A stretch of 64,000 bases of DNA from Piezodorus guildinii. Taxonomy: Eukaryota > Arthropoda > Insecta > Hemiptera > Pentatomidae. Each line of letters opens with the position of its first letter. The first letter of the stretch is position 1. A model generated the notes under the pieces. That model made no database searches and was not told the origin of the DNA. It worked only from the letters and a program-made list of their open reading frames with translations. The stretch is from NCBI GenBank assembly GCA_023052935.1, contig CM041295.1, forward strand, positions 16,244,880 to 16,308,879, read 5' to 3'. The position numbers were made by a program, and so were the translations under genes. Of the stretch, positions 1-11,369 are shown one piece after another.

Positions 1-126
1 TCGTGTTTTTTGTAACTTTTCATCTATTGGGTTACCGCTAATCCTTTTTATCAGGATAGTAAGTTGTCTTTTTGGTTAATATTTTGGAGTTTGATAATAA
101 TCAGCTAAAGAGAACGATTTATTTGA

Positions 127-893
127 TAAACCTCTACTTAAGTTAGCGCAATTAAAATTAATAGTATAATCTGTAACGAGTCCTTGGTTACGCAGGGACT
201 GAGCCTAGTATGTAGTAAATAGATAAGGTTAAAAAAAACTTTTTCTTGAGCGAGCGCACTTAAAATAAATTGAATAATCGAGATAGAACCCTCCCCCCCC
301 CAACGCAGCAACTGAGCATAATAGCGAATAAATACGAAACATTTATTATAAACCTATATTTGAGTGAGCGCACGAATAAATAATAGAATGGTCGGGATAG
401 AACCCCCCGTAACGCAGCTACTGAGCCTAGTATCCAAAAATTCGAAAAAGTTATAATAAACCCATATTTGAGCGAGCGTGATTAAAATTAGTAGTGTAAT
501 CGGTAACGAACCTTTGGGAACGCAGTTACTGAACCTTGTATCCAATAAATACGAAAAAGTTATAATAAACTCATATTTGAGCGAGCGCGATTAAAATTAA
601 TAGTGTAATCGGTAACGAACCTTTGGGAACGCAGCTACTGAGCCTAGTATCCAATAGATACGAAAAAGTCATAATAAACCCATATTCGAGCGAGCGCGAT
701 TAAAATTAATATATAATCGGTAACGAACCTTTGGGAACGCAGCTACTGAGCCTACTATCCAATAATTACGATAAAGTTAAAATAAACCTCTATATAATTT
801 TCGCCGCGATTATAAAACTAAATAAAACGAACCCCGCTAATCCGACTACGGGCCTTGTATCCGAAAATTTTTAAAATTAAAATGTTAAACTTA
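127..893. repeat. ~109-bp satellite, about 7 degenerate copies
   Basis: A unit with the landmarks GAGCGAGCGCGATT, GGTAACGAACC and CGCAGCTACTGAGCCTAGTATCC recurs head to tail. The GAGCGAGCG landmark lies at 470, 579 and 688, an exact 109-bp period; neighbours at 248 and 362 are shifted by small indels, one being a C run at 292-301. Copies 4-6 are nearly identical and the outer copies decay, as expected when unequal exchange homogenises the centre of an array. The array may continue past the left window edge. Short open frames inside it are by-products. Confidence 0.85.
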
Positions 894-1054
894 TTAATAT
901 ATTCGTGGATAATTATATGTAAAAGGACCCTGGGAAATTTTTAACAACCACAAGGGTTATAAACATAATGTGTAATTAATAAAACCTGAAATAACATACA
1001 AATCTGTTAAAAATTATTTTTATTATTTTATTGAACATCGAAAAGTGAATAATG

Positions 1055-1243
1055 GAAAGTTGATTTTGAAATGAAAAGGTTGAATTTGAACTGGAAAAGG
1101 TTGAATTTGACTTGGAAAAGGTTGAATTTGACTTGAAAAAGGTTGAATTTGACTTGGAAAAGGTTGAATTTGACTTGGAAAAGGTTGAATTTGACTTGGA
1201 AAAGGTTGAATTTGACTTGGAAAAGGTTGAATTTGACTTGGAA
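1055..1243. repeat. 21-bp minisatellite, 9 copies
   Basis: The unit is AAGGTTGAATTTGACTTGGA plus A. The first two copies are diverged and the last five nearly perfect. Because 21 is a multiple of three, one frame stays open and reads a KVEFDLE heptapeptide. No upstream exon or codon bias suggests real coding. Confidence 0.9.
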
Positions 1244-1330
1244 ATGCTATATATAATGTGTCTGGCTACAAGACCAAAGGAATATAATTATTTCTTAATC
1301 ACAATGATACATAAAATATATCATTACTAA
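1244..1330 (-). mobile_element. LINE-G 3' tail fragment
   Basis: The sequence around TGTCTGGCTACAAGACCAAA matches the 3' untranslated tails of the LINE-G copies at 60.86-61.9 kb and 44.8-45.25 kb in the same orientation. It directly abuts the 21-bp minisatellite. Confidence 0.5.
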
Positions 1331-1626
1331 TCTAAAAATTAAAAAAAAAAAAAATTTTAACTCACCTGTTGTATTAGATAATAGATAGTGACAACAAGCG
1401 CATAAATGTAAGTTGTTAAAGATAATATTTTTTATTTTTGACAAAAAATTAGTTAGTAATGACATCGAATGTAATATGATATGAGGTTAATTATTATATG
1501 ATCTAAAAAAGTTCGCGAAGAAACTAAACTACAAAATCAAAATTATTTTAATTACATGATTGCATTTCTACGATAAACCATGACTATTTTCTAAACATTT
1601 CTCATCATGAATTTAAAAAAATATAT

Positions 1627-1800
1627 ATTTATTGTTTTTTACAACTATATAATAAAATACATTTAGTAAATGTGATACAAGATATACTGTCATAATTTAC
1701 ATGTAGGAATAATACCCTTTAGCATCTGTCCCAAAACTATTCTTAACAAGAAGGTCTCAGGGCCATATTCTTTTCTGACGCCTCGGAGGAGAAAACAAAT
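1627..1800 (-). mobile_element. Jk-B LINE 3' end, strongly 5'-truncated
   Basis: This matches the extreme 3' end of the full Jk-B element at 47.67-47.84 kb. It holds the tail landmark TTTACAACTATATAATAAAA and, further right, the reverse complement of the ORF2 C-terminal codons (GACGCCTCGGAGGA). Only about 170 bp survive. No target duplication was identified. Confidence 0.75.
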
Positions 1801-1924
1801 AAAAACGGATCATATCAATATAAAGATGTAATTATAATAATTTAAACAGCAGTACATGCAGAAATGTTGAAATAACTCCTTTTTATTTATTTTATTTTTT
1901 GAGATATTCAATAAAAATTTCCTT

Positions 1925-2217
1925 TAGAAAATCCTGTAGCAATGTGGCTAGCATATAACAGCCTCCTATGGCGCAGGCCCCGGGTTCAAACCCGCAGGTG
2001 GCCCTTTCCTCCCTTTTAATGGGAGCAAAAAATCCTTAGTTATGACGTCCTTCAGAGAGGACGTTAAAAGGTGATCCCGACCCTGTGCGATCTCAGGTAC
2101 TCATTAAAGATCCCTATCCTAATTGAACCTGGATAACCAAATTTAGAACTCCCACGGTAGCATCGTCTGATTAGCCACAGCAGCATAAAGGGACGTTAAA
2201 TAAATAAACAAATCATT
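1925..2217 (+). mobile_element. tRNA-derived SINE, family 1, copy 1
   Basis: A tRNA-like head carries a strong pol III B box (GGGTTCAAACCCGCAGG) at about 1981. A tRNA-unrelated body follows with landmarks GAGAGGACGTTAAAAGGTG and CACAGCAGCATAAAGGGACG, then an A-rich AATAAATAAACAAAT tail. The same body recurs at 16.56-16.85 kb, and its last 65 bp at 22.15 kb. The A-box side is diverged, so this is not a functional tRNA gene. Confidence 0.8.
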
Positions 2218-3804
2218 GTTAGACAAACCTTTAAGGATCACTTTGTAGTGTGAAATGGACTTACATCATGCTCAAAAAGAATTGCTAATATAACATATTC
2301 TAACTTTTATAAAGAAAACGTGAGCCATTGAATGTAATAGAGGATAACGAAATCGGCGCATAAATCATTGTTTAAAGACGATAATTTCAGTTGAATTATC
2401 ATTTAATCGGGAATAAATGTTTAATGGAAAGATAAGTAGAATAACATTTCATTACTAATTAATACCTAATTGGAATATTACAGGCATTAACGGCCGAATT
2501 TTCAGAACTGTTTTCCCGTAAAGTAAATTAAATCTCGTGTATTGATAATAACTAACCTTCAGTTAGGAATAACGAAAAACTAAAAAAAAAAGTATCAATA
2601 AAACTTCGTATTCGACAATTAACTAAAGTGGGGAAAATACAAGAGAATAGCAGAGATGTACAATATACCTTGTAAAGCTTTTAGAAAAATTAAAGTATAA
2701 TATTGATTTCACTAGGGTTAACGGAAAGTGATGGTAAGCATATAATCTTAAGTGATTATTGTTGTTAATAATATATATTTTATATAATTTAATGGGAACT
2801 ATATTGCACTAGAATGTTTATGTATTCTTGAAATTGAAACTTTCGGTCATAAACGCCTTTTTTTCACATGTTTTCCTTCCGGTAATAAATACTATATCGA
2901 TTTTTTTAAGTAAATAATGCTATTCCTTTTTTGGCAGTATTACGAAGGTTGATAAATAAATTTAATATATGTGCATGTTTTTTCGTGTGTGTGTAAACAA
3001 AGGGGAGAGCTTATACAAATAGATTATGTAAGAATATTGAGGACGAAAAGTATTAATCAAAATGTCTTCTTTCACTAATCATTAAACATACAAAATTACA
3101 CTTAATTAAATAGTCAATAGTGCAAAGAATACAATGAAATATAATTGATGCATTTTAGTTTCAAATTGTAATACTTATTAGATGTTTGTCATTTCAATTA
3201 TTACTTATTTTTTCTGTTTTTCAAATTCAAATAGGTCGGTACTTTTAGATATTGTGTGTGAGCATTATATATAATATATATAGTCAACTTCAAACCAAAT
3301 GTTGATCCCATGAATTTATAATAATTATTATTTAAAAAAAAATTTGATGTTAATAAAGTCAAACGAACACTGTTTTAGGATGCTATATTTATAACAATAG
3401 TAGTCTGTTGTTTGAAATTCTTTTATCTTTTATACCCTTGTGATTTTACGATGTTATGTATATTTCACTACTGAAATTTATTTATTTTTTTAATAAAAAA
3501 TTATTATTGTTATTAATCATCCATCATATTTGCTATATAAATATAAATCTATGAAATCGAATATAATAAAAAAGTTCTGGTGTAAACTGGTATTATCAAA
3601 AAATTATTATGTAATACACATAAAATAGTGTTAATAGTAGTAAAACTTAGGAATAAAACAAAACCGGGTTGCGGGCGGAGACTGGCACATTTCCCTATCT
3701 AGGCATACTATAATTGCCTTAGAAATATTTGTTTAAATAAAGTAATTTATTATCGAATTTTTTTACTGACATATAGATGGAATTTCTTATGTAATATAAT
3801 AATA

Positions 3805-3807
<3 letters not shown>
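2218..3807. other. AT-rich intergenic DNA
   Basis: I see no gene here. A weak match to dispersed repeat R-H occurs around 2690-2790. The rest is unremarkable AT-rich sequence with short homopolymers. Confidence 0.5.

Positions 3808-3856
<49 letters not shown>
3808..3856. repeat. (TA)n microsatellite
   Basis: An uninterrupted TA dinucleotide run of about 24 units. Confidence 0.95.
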
Positions 3857-3861
<5 letters not shown>

Positions 3862-4486
3862 CATTACAATATGTGCTACTTCTTATGTTCTAAATGTCTT
3901 AATGGGCTTGTCGAGACATTAAAATATAATTTATTTTAAAAAAAATGAGGTTATGATAGAAATATTATCAATTGATAGGATGGGTATAGGTATAGATAAT
4001 GAATTATCTACATAAACGTAAAAAAAGGTAAAATGAATTTATAATAATATATTGACGGACATTCATATAAATTTAATAATTTTATATTTTGATACTTCAA
4101 ATACAGGATTAAAATATATGCTATATAAATAATATAAAACAAATTATTTGCATTACATAAAAAGAAATTTGAAGTTGAGCAATAGTGACCTGAATATTGT
4201 TTGATGAACTAATACATTATTAAATAAAAGTAGTTTGAATAGTGTTAGTAGAGAAAAATTTCCGATATTGATAAGATTTTTTTTTTCATTTTCAAAAATA
4301 TTACCATTTGTCTCAAATTGGAGATTAATAATAATCCTTTTAGACTACATTCATACAATGTTTATAGATAAAAAATGTGGAGACTAATTATATAAAAATG
4401 ATGAGTAAATATTTGCAACCAACTTTGTTGTAAATTAAAAAAAAAAAAATATTACTCTTTCAAAATATATATGACTGTAAATATAT
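3857..4486. other. AT-rich intergenic DNA
   Basis: Nothing recognisable was seen between the TA microsatellite and the solo LTR. Confidence 0.5.
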
Positions 4487-4995
4487 TGTTACGGGCTACG
4501 GGGTGTGAGAAATGAACAACTTTGATTTACAAATTACAAATATTAATTAAATACTAAATGTACAAATACAAAGGAATTATTAACTAATATACTTACAATA
4601 ATAATTGAATTACTAACTAGACTGAATGTACAACAATAAAATCAGATATTTATAAAAGCTAAACTACATGAATTTACACTACCCCCTAGTATTATTCTAA
4701 AACTTACAACTATAAATTATATATAACCTACAGTCTTCTAATTTCCCACCGACCGGTTATCACAAGACGGACGTACACAGTTTTACTACACTGTCACACT
4801 GCCACACGGCCACAGTTCAGTGATACATCATCTTGTTGAGCCGGATTAACAATTCTTCTCTCAGGCGTAGTGGACCGGTATTTTTACCATTACAGAAGAG
4901 TCTAGGTACTTCGAGGACCGTCCAGGTCCCAGAAGTCTCAAGTCAAATCCGGACCCCTCCAGGCGTGGTTTATTGTCATTGTCTTGACTGTAACA
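4487..4995. mobile_element. Solo LTR of an LTR retrotransposon (Gypsy-like ends)
   Basis: The 509-bp block starts TGTTACGGGCTACGGGG and ends TTGACTGTAACA, so its termini are a perfect 6-bp inverted repeat (TGTTAC/GTAACA) of the TG...CA type. The 4 bp on each side are ATAT (4483-4486 and 4996-4999), consistent with an integrase duplication. No gag/pol lies on either side and no second LTR was found, which fits LTR-LTR recombination. The TGTTACGGGC start resembles Gypsy-class LTRs. The ATAT duplication is weak evidence in AT-rich DNA. Confidence 0.65.
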
Positions 4996-4999
4996 ATAT

Positions 5000-5699
5000 G
5001 ATAGGTAAAAAATTTACAAACACATAGATCCTGAGCTCGGGATCGTTAATAGATTAAAAATTCTAAATACATTAGAAAAAATAAATAAATAAATAAATAA
5101 ATATATATATATATATATATATAATATATATTTCTTAATTATAGTATTTCTCAAGACTGAACTCACTAAACTAATCAAGACTTAACGCCAATAAAATATA
5201 TGTTCAGTCTAGCGGAGCTAAAACGAAGCGATCCGCACTATATATATAGTAATAAACTGAAATGAGTTTTGAAAAATGACTGACCATTTCAATCTACCAC
5301 GTGTAAAAATACTATAATTTAATTGGAAGCAATGAACAATATTAGTTTTAAGGAAGATATAGCCATATAGATATAGCCCATTCGAATCATCTCTGCAATA
5401 TCTTTTTAATAGCATTTGATTAATTGAACACACATCCATAAAATCACAAATAAACCAATTAAAAATTACTTTTTCGTTAATGATAGATCAGTTATTATCT
5501 TTATAACATTTTTATGTTAAGTACAGTGTAATCTGGGAAGTATAAGTGCTAGGTATGAAGCTTCTGGTTTTATCACTCACTGTCTTGTAGTGCTACAGTT
5601 TTGTTTGTCTGGACAAGGATTTTTTATTGTACAGTTGGAATGTGCGTCCATAATCCCTTTTCACTTTCTGTATACGTACTTCTAGAGGCTATCAAAATG
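5000..5699. other. AT-rich DNA with short TA run
   Basis: A (TA)n run lies at about 5100-5122. No gene was recognised in the rest, and the 73-codon open frame at 5218-5439 has no recognisable domain. Confidence 0.45.
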
Positions 5700-6075
5700 T
5701 TCAAAGAATGACAGAGAATGAGTTAGTAAGTGGTGGATTGTCGTTGACAAGAATGTAATAGATTTATTAATAAAACAAATGTTTCTATCGATACTCAATG
5801 TAATCAACCCTTAACTTAAGAAAATTAAATTACCTATATGAGAAATATCCGTGGAAAGCTATTATATAAAAAAATGTAAACGTTAATGGAGAGTGATGAA
5901 AAGCCGATAAAACTAACTGATTATTGTAGATAAACATATAATAAATATTTTTTAATTCTATGTAATTTTTTATAATCTTTTTTCATCTCTAACGGTCTTT
6001 AAAAGTTTCTTAATTAATTTAAAACACGAAGGTAAGTAAAATAGGTCCATTGCAAGCACCAGATTTATTTTTAAA
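5700..6075. repeat. Dispersed repeat R-H
   Basis: This aligns by eye with 28330-28620. Shared landmarks are GGAAAGCTA, AGAGTGATGAAAAG, AACTAACTGATTATT, AATAGATTTATTAATAAAAC and GGTAAGT followed by GCACCAGAT. Parts recur at 2690-2790 and 22310-22350. No coding content and no clear ends were found. Confidence 0.5.
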
Positions 6076-7100
6076 CCAATTTACTTTATAATTTTTGTAT
6101 TAATTAACTATAGTAAATAATATAATAATAATATTTGTATAAGTTAACTACAGCTGTTTTAGTACATCAATAGCTCATTTTATTCAAATGTTTCCCTATT
6201 TCCTGAGACTTTTTAACAGCATAGTATATATTTGTAAATGTATGTACACAGTCACACACATAGTCACCATAACCTTCCTTATTACAACATTACTAATATC
6301 TATCTTGTTTATTATGTTAATTACTAGACAATGTTTGTTTCAGAAGATTATGTTTCCATATTAGTTAATTACATTTCACATCAAATTTTCTATTATTATA
6401 AAAGAAAGAGAATATTCAAAAATTTTTATTTACTATGTATTATGAATTTATCAATTTTATTATTGTTGTAAAGTACGTGTAAAAAATATTTGACCACTGT
6501 TCCATTGAAACTCAACGTAATTCATTCTTTAACTGCGAAATAATGGGAAAACAATAACTAGTTTTCACTATCTCTTTGCTTTGGTTTATTATTTTCAAAA
6601 ATGAAGCTTTGTATTCGACCAAAATAAAAAATTACCCCCTCCCCAAAATTTGAGGGCTTACGTTTCAAAATAGGACGAACCTGAAAAAAAAAAAATCGGA
6701 TTGTACGCGGCTTTTCTTCGAAACTACAGGACCAATTTTTTTTTTTTTTTTTAATTCAGCACAAAAATACCAGGGCATCCAAAGATGACCCTAACACCTA
6801 GCCGTTTATATTAGCCAATTAGTTTTCAAAAGTAGTTTAATTTATAACTTAATTATTGTTGATAGATTTTTTTATCATTAAAAAAATGATCAATATATTT
6901 GTCACATATTATAATAGGAGTAATTCTCCCGAAACCCAGTTATTATTAATATAGAAGCTAGAAAAAATCGAAAAATGTTTCGAGATCAAGACTCCACCTT
7001 GAAAAAAGAGAAAAGAAAAAAAATCTAATATGGTCAATTAACAACTTATAAGAGATGTGATTTTCCGATATTTTGGTAATTATTGGTGGTAGAGAAACAA
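6076..7100. other. AT-rich intergenic DNA with R-D-like scraps
   Basis: No gene was seen. The part around 6590-6850 weakly resembles dispersed family R-D. Several poly-A and poly-T runs occur. Confidence 0.4.
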
Positions 7101-7249
7101 TAGGGGTACTCACAACGTTTGCTATAGCATGCTATTTGTGTTATGGTGCTAAACCCGTCGAGTTTCTACAGCTATTTCCTGTAGAAAATTGATGGGTTTA
7201 GCACAATAGCACAAATAGCATGCTATAGCAAACGTTGTGAGTACCCCTA
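7101..7249. mobile_element. 149-bp foldback MITE with ~69-bp arms
   Basis: The left arm begins TAGGGGTACTCACAACG at 7101 and the right arm ends CGTTGTGAGTACCCCTA at 7249. The arms are reverse complements over nearly their full length, with few mismatches, around a short central loop near 7172-7182. TA at both ends fits a Tc1/mariner-type target duplication, although the TA could belong to the repeat. It has no coding capacity. Confidence 0.8.
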
Positions 7250-7409
7250 ATGTAACAATGTTCTTGAATCAGATAATTGTATTTGGATTATTTGAATGAA
7301 AATGGAAAGGAAATAAAAATAAATAGTAAAGAAGTCTGGAATAAATGCGTTTGATTTTTTTTTTTCAATAATGAACGTTTGTTATCGACAAAATCGTAAA
7401 ATTAAAATC

Positions 7410-7552
7410 ATGTCTGAAATAGCAGTGATATTGCGTTTTGAAGTTAGCAGTGGTGATTTACCATTTTTGTTTATTGTTTATTGCTTATTATATGGTTTAG
7501 TTTCTATAAATAGCTTGATAAACAGTTATACCTTAATGTAGTGATTTAGAAA
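7410..7552. repeat. Dispersed repeat R-D fragment
   Basis: The landmark TTTTGAAGTTAGCAGTGGTG and the following TTTATTGCTTAT and AAACAGTTATA segments match 19.19-19.33 kb, 38.85-39.6 kb and 52.64-52.74 kb. It joins directly to a 5'-truncated mariner at about 7553. Confidence 0.5.
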
Positions 7553-8751
7553 TAATGAACGGACCATTCCCCGTTGGTTTGCTAAGTTTTCGGCTGGGGA
7601 TACCGACTTGGAAAACCTGCCCCGAGGAAGATCTCCGTCCGTAATAGACAACGATGTTCTCAAACATACACTAGAAGGAAACCCCTACCAAACCGTTAAA
7701 GGGCTCTCAGCACAACTAAATGCCATTGCATCTACAGACATTTAAAGTGTATTGGGAAAGTAAAAAAGGTCAATACATGGGTACCTCATGATCTCACTGT
7801 GCAGCAGCGAGACCCCATGTAACAAAACATACCGTGCAAAAATTGAAAGAACTGGGCAACGAAGTTCTTCCGCACCCACCATATTCTCCCGACTTGTCTC
7901 TTGTCTCCCCACATGTTCAGGAATTCAGACAACTTCGTCAAAGGAAAACATTTTGAAAATGATGATCCTTGTTTCTTCCCTTGTCTTTCCCCACTTTGAC
8001 TACGGTTGCGAGGTATACAGCGGACTTTCAGGTGAGCTCAAAGCAAAACTCAAGCGTATTATGAACTGTGCAATACGGTTTGTATTCGGGATCACCAGAG
8101 ACACGCATATAACCCAGTATTACACCGAGTTAAGGTGGCTTTATCCTCGTTACAGATGCCAGTATTTCCTAGTATTTCAGTATTTCAAATCGCTCCTTTT
8201 CAACCATCTTCTCCTTACCCAGTCAAACAGACAATAACTTCCAACTGCAGATGCTATAAAGTCCAATTATTATTATTGTATTTTTTTGTCTGTGTTTATA
8301 TTACTTAAATTATCACTGATGAATTAGCTATTTCTGTTTTGTTTTTTTTCGTTGTTTTATTTTTATTTTTTATTTAATTCTGTAAGTCTGATTTGTAAAG
8401 ATGTATATATATTACGACCTCTATTATTTTTCTAGTTTAGTAATTTGTCATTCTAAGCCATGACCACACTGTTCCGGTCATCAATTATGTATTTTATTTT
8501 ATTCTTAAGGGACTTTAGTCCCAGGATAATAAAGAAGTTTTTCATTTCATTTTCAAGTGAAAAGTGCGTTTTCAGATTTTGTTTCACTTCAAAGCTCAGA
8601 GTTTTTCAGTTCGGGTATAAAAAATTTAGTGTCACGTTTGGAAAAATGTGTAGAAGGTAAATACTTCTAATAAAATTATCTTGTTTTCATATCGTATTTT
8701 TAATAAAAATCCTTTACCTTGAAAACGGACATTTCATGTGACATAACCCAA
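7553..8751 (+). pseudogene. Mar-2 mariner transposase remnant, split by a LINE
   Basis: Broken reading frames match the Mar-2 family also present at 34.4 kb and 62.7-63.6 kb. From left to right one can read the end of the helix-turn-helix region, a region equivalent to WVPHDL, then the AHKTYRAKI-like segment and the C-terminal end with the DFVSLQSSEFFSSG-like region. The 5' terminal repeat is missing, because the element joins R-D at about 7553. The 3' terminal repeat (ACATTTCATGTGACATAACC) ends at 8751 before a TA. Stops and frameshifts abolish the frame, most of the catalytic core appears deleted, and a LINE sits inside at 7968-8550. It is non-functional. Confidence 0.75.
7968..8550 (+). 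mobile_element. LINE (CR1/Jockey-like) 3' fragment nested in Mar-2
   Basis: A frame at 7959-8237 reads PHFDYGCEVYSGLS, then KRIMNCAIRFVFGI and ELRWLYP. This is the typical C-terminal region downstream of the reverse transcriptase in Jockey/CR1-type LINEs and is related to LINE-G at 61 kb. An AT-rich 3' UTR follows, ending near TCCCAGGATAATAAAGAAG. Mariner sequence stops after GATGATC at 7967 and resumes near TTCAAGTGAAAAGTGCG at about 8552, so the LINE inserted after the mariner. Its 5' part was lost at insertion. Confidence 0.75.
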
Positions 8752-9308
8752 TAATAAGCCATTTTTTCACAATTTTTCTTACCCCGACCGCCAACCGGAC
8801 TGATTTCTTCATGTATATCACAACGGTTAACTATTATTATTATGTCGTATATTCTATATTTGCTTCAATATAGGAACTATAATTTTAAACATTAAGATAA
8901 TGATACATAATAGGTTCACTCCATTAGCAATATACATCTATGTGTATCTATTTTGATTCTCGTTACATACAATTTGTAATGATTTGCATGGTCGACAATA
9001 GTTCCAATCACCTGATTGAAAGGACAATGTGTTTGGCCGGAGGAGGTGGACTGAAGTTGCCATTACACTAAGAGGTACTATAAGGGAAGTAATCGTTGGC
9101 TACTTTAGAAATCACTTATCCAAATTACTTCCTGATTGATTCTTCAAATGGTTATGCAAATAAGATGTTTCAAATCACATCGTTCTGAAACTTCGCAGTG
9201 GAAGCAATAAAATAAAATAGTCTTGTTCCATTCACAAATGTTGTTTAATGACTCCAACTCATATATGCGGGTCTTTTAGAAATAATAAAATAATCGAATC
9301 ATTATTAT
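8752..9308. other. AT-rich intergenic DNA
   Basis: No gene or recognised repeat was seen. Confidence 0.45.
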
Positions 9309-10409
9309 CTGATGCTCTGGCGGTCAAAAGTTTGAGACCACCTATGATTTAAATCAATAAATCATAAATAACCTCTATGAATACCTAAATAAATAGAAAA
9401 GAATTTTTTATTTTTTATTACCCTTATAATGAAGTGTGGCTTCCAAAGAAAAAAGAATATTTAATTTATTTTCTTTTTTAATTTTTTTTTGGAAGTTTTT
9501 CTTAATATAAACATTTAAAAGAGCACACACTGCCTTCCATTCCTCACCCAATCACTTTATTTCATAAGCTTTTTATCAGTTTTTCATATTTGTCGACGGT
9601 CGGGGCTGTTTCCCCATTTTCAAGACTGAAACAATTTTTTTTTAAACTTTCATTAGTAAATAAAATTACATTATTTAAATGTTTGTCTTTGAAAAATTAA
9701 CTTCAGCAATTTGTCATAATTATTTTAAAACTAACTAACATTAATTACCTTATTTTTTTTTCCATTACATAATTACTATATCATATTTCACCCTTCATTT
9801 TATTTCATAGCACTGCTATTTGTCCATATTGGTGTTCATAATATTTAAAAAATACCCTATACAGTTCAGTAATTTCAAAATATTGAAGTGATCCTTTAAT
9901 TTTGTCCGGCAGTGTATATTTCTCGACTGCCAAAGTTGTAAGAAGTTCACTGATAAGGTAATTTTGGTTTTTTTCATTAAAGTGGATATAATTAGTTGAC
10001 CGTTGAGAATTACTGAAGGAATTAGTCCGGGTGGCGGTCATTAAATGAAACAACTTAATATTTTCAACTATTTTATTGTTTGCCAACGTTTCGACCCCCA
10101 TTGTGGGTCATCATCAGGGCGTCTGGTAGGCGAGTGGAAACTGGCGAGTTGGCCAACAAACGTTGGCAAACAATAAAAAAGTTGAAACTATTAGTTGTTT
10201 CATTTAATGACCGCCACCCGGACTAATTCCTTCAGCAGTTTTTTCATTAAAGAATGGCTAAAAAGAATGAATTTTCGGTCGAATTACGTAGTAAAACCAC
10301 ATAATACACAAAGCGAAAAAACCCGAGCACCAAACTGGCACAAACAATTTAAACAGATTAATTGATATAAACCATAGGTCGTCCCAAAGTTTTTACCAGC
10401 ACTGTTTAT
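9309..10409. mobile_element. Candidate degraded Tc1-like element
   Basis: The left end (GTCAAAAGTTTGAGACCACC, then TATGATTTAAATCAAT) is an imperfect inverted match to the right end near 10362-10405 (reverse complement contains AAACTTTGGGACGACCTATG, then GTTTATATCAAT). A short frame at 10254 reads MAKKNEFSVELRSK, resembling the N-terminus of Tc1-like transposases, and then stops. The interior has no intact transposase and contains a foldback insertion. The ends and orientation are uncertain. Confidence 0.4.
9983..10237 (-). mobile_element. Foldback element with hammerhead-ribozyme-like core
   Basis: Arms at 10013-10091 and 10156-10235 are near-perfect reverse complements (about 79 bp) around a 64-bp loop. 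On the minus strand the loop carries CTGATGA (10117-10111), a 5-bp stem GACCC/GGGTC (10109-10105 with 10097-10093) and GAAA (10092-10089). That is the conserved core order of a hammerhead ribozyme, and the arms serve as an extended stem III. Near-identical 15-16-bp direct repeats (GTTTTTTCATTAAAG type) lie at 9967-9982 and 10238-10252 and may be a target duplication. Hammerhead motifs of this kind are known from Penelope-like retroelements and retrozymes. Stem I is not convincing, so activity is doubtful. Confidence 0.6.
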
Positions 10410-10906
10410 TCTTCTACCTTTTCATATTTTTCGAAATTTTCATTTAATTTCCTATAGAAACATTGATTTAAATATCAATAATAATAATGATGCAAATATT
10501 TATTAACGATTTATTTTAAAACAATCGCTTCTCCAAAAAAATTAAACTTCTTATAAAAAGTCAAAATACGGCGTACCTAAAATATTATTTTTAATGCGAA
10601 ATTTTACTGAAGTGAATGTGAAGTGAGATGTCGATGAGAAATCACGTGAATAATTATGTATAGTTTACAAGCTGCATGTACTGTAGAGGTTCCTATAATA
10701 CTTATAATTATTCGTAATTATTGACAGATTTCATCTACTTACACTAAGGAGAAATGTGTTTTCTTTTCTTATAGAGGAAAGGGATTAAAAAGCTCACTTC
10801 ACCAGTAGGTCGTTTGTATTGGGTTTCCATCTACGGATCTTTAGCATACGCACTTCGTCCCGTTGTAATTGTATTACCAATAACATTCTGCGTCATGGCA
10901 TGCGCT
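10410..10906. other. AT-rich intergenic DNA
   Basis: No gene or recognised repeat was seen up to the target duplication of Jk-A copy 1. Confidence 0.45.
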
Positions 10907-11369
10907 CTATTATTGTTTTTTTTTTTTTTTTATAACTTTTATTTATTTAGAAATAATACAATCTGCCACAATCTTGGGCAATAAGTATTAGAGATGAAAG
11001 AAGTCATTCATTCCTTATGTACACAAAATAAAGAAATAAAAATAAATGAATACAAAATAAATAAAATATAAAGAAGAATAAATAACCGTAAATAAAGATA
11101 AAAAGAAAATAAAAGAAATAAATAATAATAATCTTGGTCACATTCATACTTATATATACAATATTTACATACTGCCCCTGGGAACTCCGAATTAAACCCC
11201 GACGCCCACAAGTGGGTGTTGGGGCCCAAGGCTAGGAGATCCCAGCGCCTCTCAGTCAGTCGCGTCACCGGTCTAATAAGCCAGTGGAGACTGAGAGAGG
11301 GCGCTAGAGCCACAGACTCTCAGGCGTGAGTGGAGAAGCTGGCCATTGCCAACACTCAGCATTGCTTAG

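Noticed and set aside
1112..1330. 72-codon KVEFDLE repeat protein
   Set aside because: It is generated by the 21-bp minisatellite running into a LINE tail. No exon signals were seen.
9805..10101. 98-codon minus-strand frame ending in the foldback arm
   Set aside because: It spans the arm of the inverted repeat and AT-rich flank, with no family similarity recognised.
11008..11313. 101-codon minus-strand frame as a gene
   Set aside because: It lies in the Jk-A 3' UTR, and its low-complexity C-terminus comes from AT-rich repeats.
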